Shown in pieces: positions 24,613 to 29,306 of a stretch of DNA of 29,306 nt; position 1 is the first letter of the stretch; each line of letters opens with the position of its first letter. The notes beneath the pieces are model-generated. The model did no database searches. It was not told the origin of the DNA and was given only the letters and a program-made list of their open reading frames with translations. The stretch covers positions 1-29,306 of the forward strand of contig JANQKO010000001.1 in assembly GCA_028281075.1 (NCBI GenBank), in the 5' to 3' direction. This DNA comes from Alphaproteobacteria bacterium. GTDB taxonomy: Bacteria > Pseudomonadota > Alphaproteobacteria > GCA-2731375. Position numbers and translations under genes: made by a program.

Positions 24613-24652
24613 GCGGACCGGCGGCGCGCGTGGCCCGCGCGCCTCCGTCCGC
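24613..24652 (-). terminator. Strong two-part hairpin between binding-protein and permease genes
   Basis: On the minus strand the arms GCGGAC/GTCCGC (24647-24652 and 24613-24618) enclose a perfect 8-bp stem GGCGCGCG/CGCGCGCC (24636-24643 and 24623-24630) with a 5-base loop. No T-run follows. It is placed as in the peptide-type operon (12397-12430), directly after the binding-protein gene, and may protect that message from decay or reduce read-through to the permeases. Confidence 0.6.
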
Positions 24653-24672
24653 TCACAGGATAGCGCCCTTGC

Positions 24673-25905
24673 CTACTTCTTCGGCAGGTTATTGGGGTCG
24701 TACTGTTCCTTCGGATCGTGCTGCGTCAGGTCGCAGCCGACCTCGCCCAGCCAATAGGGCTCGATCAGGCCGAAATCCTTGGTCACGCTCACATTGTGCT
24801 TGTCGTCGACGCTGATCAGCCGCATGTGGTGCGAGGTGTGCTGGCTTTTCGGATCGATGCAGATCCGGCCTTCCGGCGCCTCGATGCAGGCCTCGCCCGT
24901 GGCGATGACCTTGCGCAGGTCTTCCTTGGCGGTCGACTGCGCGGCCTCGACCAGCATCTTGTACATGTACACCGTCACATAGGCGTTGTAGCCCATGTCG
25001 TTGATGTACTTCTCGTCCGGGAACTTGGCCCGCCAGCGCTTCTTGAAGTCCGTCGCGGCCGGCGTGTCGACCTCCTCGAACCAGTTCGCCACCGCGTGCA
25101 TGTTGGCCAGCGCCGGCGGCGCGAAGCGCTTGTGCTCGAAGCCCAGCATGATCTTGATCGAGCTGCCCATCGGGATGTCGAGCTTGGCCGCGGCCGCCTG
25201 CTCGAAGAACGAGTCCTGCGCCGCGCCGACGTTCAGCGTCATGATCCAGTCCGGCTTCGCCTTCTGGATGTTCTGAATGGTCTGGCCGAACTGCGAGACG
25301 CCGAGCGGGATGAACTCCTCGCCGATGACCTCGCCGCCCAGCTTGCCCAGAATGTCGCGGGTCCAGACGGCCGAGAGCTGGCCGAAATTGTAGTCGGCGG
25401 CGATGATGTAGACCTTCTTGCCGAACTTTTCGACCATCCACGGGATCAGCGTCGAGAACTGCTGCTCGGGCACGGCGCCGGTGCTGACCATGCTGGCGTC
25501 GCAGACCCCGCCCTCGTACTGGTTGGTATAGAAATAGAAGACGTCGGACCGGTTGACGATCGGCCGGATCGCCTCGCGCGAGGCGCTGGTGATGCCGCCG
25601 ATCAGCACGTCGACCTTGTCGCGCTTGATCAGCCGGCGGGCGAATTCCTGATAGCGCGCGTTGTCCATCTGCGGGTCGAGATGCTTGATCTCGATCTGCC
25701 GGCCCATGATGCCGCCTGAATTGTTGATTTCCTCGACCGCCAGCAGGGTGCCGTTCAGCTTCGGCGCGCCCATCAGCGCGATGTCGCCGGACACGTCCTC
25801 CAGCAGGCCGATGGTGATCTTGTCCTGCGCGGCGGCGGCCGTCGCCGACAGCATCGCCAGCGCCGACAGGGCCCCGAGCCAGGGTTTCGAAGCGTTTCGT
25901 TGCAT
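24673..25905 (-). CDS. ABC transporter substrate-binding protein, amide/urea type
   Basis: A 410-residue periplasmic binding protein of the type I (Peripla_BP_6-like) fold, related to urea UrtA and amide FmdD proteins. The N-terminal signal peptide has a hydrophobic core at about 9-24 and likely cleavage near ATAAAA-Q. The mature protein starts K-I-T-I-G-L-L-E-D-V-S-G-D and has N-L-D-type signatures typical of this class (E-E-I-N-N-S-G-G-I-M-G-R, then D-P-Q-M-D-N-A-R-Y). AGGAGAG precedes ATG 25905. Together with the adjacent hydrolases it points to short amides, formamide or urea as ligand; the exact one is not known. Confidence 0.9.
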   Translation of the reverse strand: MQRNASKPWLGALSALAMLSATAAAAQDKITIGLLEDVSGDIALMGAPKLNGTLLAVEEINNSGGIMGRQIEIKHLDPQMDNARYQEFARRLIKRDKVDVLIGGITSASREAIRPIVNRSDVFYFYTNQYEGGVCDASMVSTGAVPEQQFSTLIPWMVEKFGKKVYIIAADYNFGQLSAVWTRDILGKLGGEVIGEEFIPLGVSQFGQTIQNIQKAKPDWIMTLNVGAAQDSFFEQAAAAKLDIPMGSSIKIMLGFEHKRFAPPALANMHAVANWFEEVDTPAATDFKKRWRAKFPDEKYINDMGYNAYVTVYMYKMLVEAAQSTAKEDLRKVIATGEACIEAPEGRICIDPKSQHTSHHMRLISVDDKHNVSVTKDFGLIEPYWLGEVGCDLTQHDPKEQYDPNNLPKK

Positions 25906-25929
25906 TGTTTTTCTCTCCTGTTCAGACTG

Positions 25930-26928
25930 TTATTGGGCCAGGTACTTCTTCGAGACCGCCGCGCCCACGGTGTATTTCGGGTCGACGAAGTTGCCGAGCC
26001 GAACCCGCCCGCACTGGCTCAGCATCATGTAGGCGTCCCATTGGTCGAAGCCGTGGTCGGCCACCATCCAGCGGATCAGCTCGCGATAGGCGATGCGCGT
26101 CGCGTCTTCCAGCGGCCGGGCGCTGCCGATCGCCATGATCATCTCGTCGCTTTCCAGCCGCGGCCATTCGATGGTCCAGCCCTTGATCACATCGACCCGG
26201 ATCGTCGTCAGGCTGGCATGCTCGACCGCGACGCCGCAGACCTCGCCGTCGCCCTGGCAGGCATGCGCGTCGCCGATGAACAGCCGCGCGCCCGGCACCC
26301 GCACCGGCAGGTAGGTCACCGTGCCCGGTCCCATGTCCGGCAGGTCCATGTTGCCGCCGTGGTTGTCGGGCGTCAGCGAGCTGATCGAGTCGATCTCGGG
26401 CGAGCAGCTCAAGGTGCCGATATGTGGCTTGTACGGCAGCGTCACCCGGTCGCTCCATTCCACCGTCTCCTCGGTGACGTGCACCTTGCGCACCACCTCG
26501 GGCAGCGGGTCGTTCAGCGTCGCGGTGTAGTAGGTGCCGGTCAGGGCGCCGAACTCGGGGATCATCGCGCAGGTGCCGCGGGGCTGCGGGCCGCGCGGCC
26601 GCATGCTCTCGATATGGACCGCCAGCGCGTCGCCCGGCTCGGCGCCCTCGATCATGATCGGGCCGTTCTGCGGATTGGCGAACGGCATGCGGATCTTCTC
26701 CGACGGCTTGTCCTGCTCGGTCTTGATCTTGCCGCTGAAGGCGTCGCGGGTTTCCACCACGATCCGGTCGCCGGGACGCGCCGTCATCACCGGGTCCGTG
26801 TAAGGGCCGATGGTGAAGTGAAAGGTCTCCTGCTTCTCTTCGGTCAGCTCGTGCGTGGCGCCGGTTTCGCCCCTGCTCTCGCCGCGCAGCCCCATCAGCG
26901 AATTGCCGACCCAATCGTTCATGCCCAT
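25930..26928 (-). CDS. fmdA: Acetamidase/formamidase
   Basis: A 332-residue cytoplasmic hydrolase that cleaves formamide or acetamide to the acid and ammonia. Metal-site and family motifs are T-P-D-N-H-G-G-N-M-D (186-195) and G-D-A-H-A-C-Q-G-D-G-E-V-C-G (219-232); the early segment F-S-G-K-I-K is also typical. Length is within the range of the shorter members. It follows the amidase by 18 bases and precedes the transporter's binding protein by 24 bases, in one operon. ATG 26928 and ATG 26922 are both possible; neither has a perfect ribosome site. FmdA is used as symbol by family resemblance, activity not shown. Confidence 0.92.
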   Translation of the reverse strand: MGMNDWVGNSLMGLRGESRGETGATHELTEEKQETFHFTIGPYTDPVMTARPGDRIVVETRDAFSGKIKTEQDKPSEKIRMPFANPQNGPIMIEGAEPGDALAVHIESMRPRGPQPRGTCAMIPEFGALTGTYYTATLNDPLPEVVRKVHVTEETVEWSDRVTLPYKPHIGTLSCSPEIDSISSLTPDNHGGNMDLPDMGPGTVTYLPVRVPGARLFIGDAHACQGDGEVCGVAVEHASLTTIRVDVIKGWTIEWPRLESDEMIMAIGSARPLEDATRIAYRELIRWMVADHGFDQWDAYMMLSQCGRVRLGNFVDPKYTVGAAVSKKYLAQ

Positions 26929-26946
26929 ATGTCCGTCGCTCCCTGC

Positions 26947-28497
26947 TCAGGTCTTGCCCTTGCGGCGGGCGCCGCCGGCGGCCGTCTTGCGCCAGTCTGT
27001 TGCGCCCTCGAACGCGGCCGCCGCCATTATCAGCGTCGCTTCCTCGAAATGCCGGCCGACCAGCATCAGCCCCACGGGCAGGCCGCCCTTGTGCGCGCAT
27101 GGCAGGGTGAACGCCGGATTGCCGCTGACATCGAACGGACAGGTATTCGCCTGCATGTTCAGCGCCAGGTCGACATATTGCTCCCGCGGACAGTCGGCCG
27201 GCGGAATCTCGCTGGCGGTGAACGGGATCGTCGGCATCGCCAGGATGTCGACCTCGTTCAATGCCTCGGCATAGGCGTCGCGCAACAGCACGCGCAGATT
27301 CTGTGCCTTGGAATGATAGCGGTTGTGATAGTTGCGGTGCAGGTATTCGCCCAGCATCAGCACCAGCTTCACCGTCTCGGCGGCATCGTTCAGGCGGCTC
27401 GACATGCCGCGCGCGAAGGCTTCCTGCATCGACAGCGGGTAGTAGCCCGGCACGTTGTTGCCGACGCCATAGCCTTTCAGCATCATCTCGGCGGCGCCTT
27501 CCAGGATGATGCCGCTCCAGATGTGCGGGCCCTCGTAATGCATCGGCACCGAGACCTCGGTGACCTTGGCGCCCTGCGACTTCAGCACGCCGATGGCCTT
27601 CCGCGCCGCGCGGTCGACGGCGGCGTCGCTTTCGGGATGGCCGAAACCCTGTTTCAGGACGCCGATGCGCAGCCCTTTGACGCCGGCATCCAGCGCGCCC
27701 ATATAGTCGCCGGCGCGGGCCAGTTGCGTCCGGCTGTCGTAGCCGTCATGCCCGGCGATCACCGTCAGCAGCCGGGCCACGTCCTCGGTGCTGGCGCAGA
27801 TCGGGCCGCAATGGTCGACCGAATAGGAGATCGGCATCGATCCCGTCGTCGGCACCAGGCCCCAGGTCGGCTTCAGGCCGTAGACCCCGCACCAGCTCGA
27901 CGGCGTGCGGATCGAGCCGCCCTGGTCACCGCCGAGCGCCATCGGCACCTCGCCGGCCGCGACCAGGGCGGCGCTGCCGCCCGACGAGCCGCCGGCGCTG
28001 TGCTTGGGATTGTGCGGGTTGCGGATCGGTCCCGTCGCCGCGGTGTGGCTGGCGCCGGAGAAACACAGATCCTCGCAGGCCGCCTTGCCGGCGATGGTGC
28101 CGCCGGCGTCGAGGATGCGCGTCACCACGGTCGCGTCGATCTCGGGCACGTAGCCTTCCAGCAGGGCCGAGCCGTTCATCATCGGCACGCCGGCGACGCA
28201 GATATTGTCCTTGACCGCCACCGCCTTGCCGGCCAGCAGGCCGCCGCGCGCGCCCTTGATCTCGGTGCGCCAGTACCAGGCGTTGTGGGGATTGTCGGCC
28301 TCGGCCGGCCGGTGGCCCGGCGCGCGCGGATACCGCACCGGCAGCTTCGGCTCAGCCAGTTGATCGAGCCTGGCGTAGGACGCCAGCGGCCCGCGCATGA
28401 TCTCGCGGAACGACCGCAGGTCGTCGTCGTCGAGGTCGAGGCCGAACGACGCGGCGATGTCATCCAGTTGATCGGTTGTCGGCAGCCTGACCGGCAT
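26947..28497 (-). CDS. Amidase (amidase-signature family)
   Basis: A 516-residue serine amidase hydrolysing an amide R-CO-NH2 to acid and ammonia. The Ser-cisSer-Lys triad is visible: Lys96 in A-V-K-D-N-I, Ser171 in G-G-S-S-G-G-S, and nucleophile Ser195 in G-G-D-Q-G-G-S-I-R-T-P; the 24-residue gap between the two Ser is the usual one. The segment C-E-D-L-C-F-S-G-A-S-H (141-151) resembles amidases linked to nitrile hydratases, but none is in the window. ATG 28497 is chosen because the N-terminus from M-P-V-R-L-P fits such amidases; ATG 28509 (12 bases upstream, M-G-G-S) is an alternative. It is the first gene of the seven-gene operon and has a leader with an attenuator-like terminator. Confidence 0.92.
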   Translation of the reverse strand: MPVRLPTTDQLDDIAASFGLDLDDDDLRSFREIMRGPLASYARLDQLAEPKLPVRYPRAPGHRPAEADNPHNAWYWRTEIKGARGGLLAGKAVAVKDNICVAGVPMMNGSALLEGYVPEIDATVVTRILDAGGTIAGKAACEDLCFSGASHTAATGPIRNPHNPKHSAGGSSGGSAALVAAGEVPMALGGDQGGSIRTPSSWCGVYGLKPTWGLVPTTGSMPISYSVDHCGPICASTEDVARLLTVIAGHDGYDSRTQLARAGDYMGALDAGVKGLRIGVLKQGFGHPESDAAVDRAARKAIGVLKSQGAKVTEVSVPMHYEGPHIWSGIILEGAAEMMLKGYGVGNNVPGYYPLSMQEAFARGMSSRLNDAAETVKLVLMLGEYLHRNYHNRYHSKAQNLRVLLRDAYAEALNEVDILAMPTIPFTASEIPPADCPREQYVDLALNMQANTCPFDVSGNPAFTLPCAHKGGLPVGLMLVGRHFEEATLIMAAAAFEGATDWRKTAAGGARRKGKT

Positions 28498-28545
28498 CGA
28501 ACCCCCCATTTCGTTCCGTCCCGCGGCACGCGGGGCGGTAAAACG

Positions 28546-28580
28546 CAAAAAGCCCCGAGCCCAGGAAACTGGGTCGAGGC
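28546..28580 (-). terminator. Intrinsic terminator in the amidase leader (candidate attenuator)
   Basis: On the minus strand GCCTCGACCCAG (28580-28569), loop TTTC (28568-28565) and CTGGGCTCGGGGC (28564-28552) form a stem of 12 pairs, one of them T-G, with a single bulged C, followed directly by TTTTTGCG (28551 on). It is a classical Rho-independent terminator, but it lies about 50 bases before the amidase start and downstream of the putative promoter, so read-through must be regulated for the operon to be expressed. Confidence 0.85.
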
Positions 28581-28607
28581 TGCGTTGCCATGGGCACCGT
28601 GATGCCC
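28578..28607 (-). promoter_or_regulatory. Two small stem-loops just upstream of, and touching, the attenuator
   Basis: On the minus strand GGGCA-TCACGG-TGCCC (28607-28592) has a 5-bp stem and a 6-base loop. Next, GGC-AACGCA-GCC (28589-28578) has a 6-base loop with A first and G fourth, as in ANTAR-protein targets, but only 3 bp of stem. Its last three bases are also the first three of the terminator stem, so the two are mutually exclusive, as expected of an antitermination element. The short stem makes this part uncertain. Confidence 0.4.
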
Positions 28608-28624
28608 GGAATGATCGCGAGGTA

Positions 28625-28663
28625 CGCGCCGCGTTGCCGGACGCCATTGTCCGTGGCGGCGCG
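28625..28663 (-). promoter_or_regulatory. Amidase leader stem-loop with A1/G4-type hexaloop (candidate ANTAR/AmiR target)
   Basis: On the minus strand CGCGCCGC (28663-28656) pairs perfectly with GCGGCGCG (28632-28625). Inside, after an internal loop, CGGAC-AATGGC-GTCCG (28653-28638) has a perfect 5-bp stem and a 6-base loop with A at position 1 and G at position 4, as known for RNA hairpins bound by ANTAR-domain antiterminators. The motif GGCAACGC occurs after this hairpin (28638-28631) and again before the terminator (28589-28582). Structure is seen in the sequence, protein binding is inferred. Confidence 0.55.
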
Positions 28664-28680
28664 CGCCTGACTTGCCATAA

Positions 28681-28709
28681 CGGTAAGCGGCGCCCTTGAA
28701 CATTGTCAA
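28681..28709 (-). promoter_or_regulatory. Candidate promoter of the amidase/amide-transport operon
   Basis: On the minus strand a perfect -35 hexamer TTGACA (28709-28704) is followed after 17 bases by TTACCG (28686-28681), or after 18 by TACCGT, both poor -10 matches. A transcript from here would include the leader hairpins and the attenuator. On the same strand T-G-G-C-A-x6-T-T-G at 28720-28707 partly resembles a sigma-54 promoter, but the -12 GC is missing. Confidence 0.4.
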
Positions 28710-28734
28710 GATGGCTGCCATGTCGAGGTGTCGT

Positions 28735-28763
28735 TTGACAGGACCGGGACGGCGATGTGAGGC
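28735..28763 (+). promoter_or_regulatory. Possible promoter of the AmiC-like gene
   Basis: TTGACA at 28735-28740 is a perfect -35 hexamer on the plus strand, about 57 bases before the start codon, back to back with the amidase promoter. At the proper spacing the -10 region (about 28757-28763, TGAGGC) is poor, so the assignment rests on the -35 alone. Confidence 0.25.
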
Positions 28764-28796
28764 TTCACAGCTAGCGGCGGAGGGACATTGACTGGG

Positions 28797-29306
28797 ATGC
28801 GACGTCGACGCGAGCCGGTGCACATCGGTGTGCTGTACTCACGCACCGGGCCCTATGGGCCGATCGGCCGCGAGATGGTGAACGGCATCTCGCTGGCGGT
28901 CGACGAGGTCAACGCCGATCCCGACAACGACTTCGAGCTGGTGCCGCTGGCGCTCGACCCCGGCGGCGACCTGTATCGGTACGACGCGGACCTGCAGACC
29001 CTGATCCGCGACAAGCCGGTCCATCACATCGTCGGCTGCTACACCTCGGCCTCGCGCAAGCAGGTGCTGCCGCTGCTGGAACGTTACGACCGGCTGCTCT
29101 GGCATTCCGCGCGCTACGAGGGCTTCGAGAGCAGCGACAACGTGATCTATGTCGGCGCCGCGCCGAACCAGCACATCGTGCCGCTGGCCGCGCATATGAT
29201 CCGCGACATCAGCGCCGACGTGTTCTGCGTCGGCTCGAACTACATCTGGACCTGGGAGACCACGCGCGTCCTGCAGGAGATCGTCAACGCGGCGGGCGGC
29301 CGGGTG
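28797..29306 (+). CDS. amiC: AmiC-like amide-sensing regulator (partial, 3' end outside window)
   Basis: The frame is open for 170 codons from ATG 28797 to the window end. It resembles Pseudomonas aeruginosa AmiC: I-G-V-L-Y-S-R-T-G near residue 9-17, L-A-L-D-P-G-G-D-L-Y-R-Y (about 52-63), I-V-G-C-Y-T-S-A-S-R-K-Q-V-L-P, Y-E-G-F-E, and V-G-A-A-P-N-Q-H. This is the periplasmic-binding-protein fold, but there is no signal peptide (start M-R-R-R-R-E-P-V-H), so it is cytoplasmic like AmiC, which holds the antiterminator AmiR inactive until an amide binds. It is divergent from the amidase operon. An urea- or amide-transport binding protein cannot be strictly excluded, but the missing signal peptide speaks against it. 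GGAGGGAC lies 10 bases before the start codon; TTG 28788 is too close to it. Confidence 0.85.
   Translation, partial: MRRRREPVHIGVLYSRTGPYGPIGREMVNGISLAVDEVNADPDNDFELVPLALDPGGDLYRYDADLQTLIRDKPVHHIVGCYTSASRKQVLPLLERYDRLLWHSARYEGFESSDNVIYVGAAPNQHIVPLAAHMIRDISADVFCVGSNYIWTWETTRVLQEIVNAAGGRV

Noticed and set aside
28460..28678. A 72-codon ORF in the amidase leader (start M-A-S-Q-A-R)
   Set aside because: No ribosome-binding site and no run of diagnostic codons. It overlaps the amidase start out of frame and the RNA structures explain the leader better. It is still conceivable as a leader peptide.
28546..28680. Guanidine (ykkC-type) or another known riboswitch in the amidase leader
   Set aside because: The characteristic conserved sequences of these riboswitches were not seen, and AmiC next door offers a protein-based explanation.
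28706..28720. Sigma-54 promoter on the minus strand
   Set aside because: TGGCA and TTG are spaced properly but the essential -12 GC dinucleotide is replaced (GA).

Overview
The window is high-GC bacterial DNA with tightly packed operons, many ATGA or TGATG stop/start overlaps and a gene set typical of a free-living Alphaproteobacterium with broad catabolism. No rRNA, tRNA, CRISPR or insertion sequence was seen, so the taxon is inferred from gene style only.

Layout. (1) 1-1209, minus: the 5' part of a class III adenylate cyclase with a TolB-like C-terminal domain, cut by the window edge. (2) About 1900-4600, minus: a lower-GC accessory island with a two-gene module, a zinc-finger/HEPN-like/RES-domain protein followed 9 nt later by a HEPN-type protein with an Rx4H motif and a coiled-coil N-terminus. 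It looks like a toxin or anti-phage module. To its right lies a 5'-truncated fragment of an FAD-dependent oxidoreductase. (3) 5210-8798, minus: gntR/hutC-type regulator, SDR and FMN/Fe-S/FAD oxidoreductase in one operon. (4) 8959-20256, plus: a divergent 11-gene operon with a TauD-like dioxygenase, a DUF2848 protein, a complete peptide-type ABC transporter (binding protein, two permeases, two ATPases), a second FMN/FAD oxidoreductase, a carboxymuconolactone decarboxylase-like protein, a methyltransferase and a small protein. The gap between (3) and (4) holds AT-rich palindromes that could be the GntR operator. Together these genes look like an uptake and degradation pathway for an unidentified compound. 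(5) 20291-21052, minus: a lone SDR. (6) 21249-28497, minus: an amide-utilisation operon of amidase, acetamidase/formamidase, amide/urea-type binding protein and four branched-chain/urea-type ABC components. (7) 28797-end, plus: the start of an AmiC-like amide sensor, divergent from the amidase operon.

The amidase gene is preceded by a leader of about 180 nt with an intrinsic terminator and, upstream of it, a hairpin with a hexanucleotide loop of the A1/G4 type recognised by ANTAR proteins. With the divergent AmiC, this suggests control by AmiC/AmiR-type antitermination as in the Pseudomonas aeruginosa amidase operon, here governing a whole uptake-plus-hydrolysis operon. AmiR would be expected just beyond the right edge.

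The two points most worth following up are the RES-HEPN pair and the amidase leader. No activity can be proved from the sequence alone.
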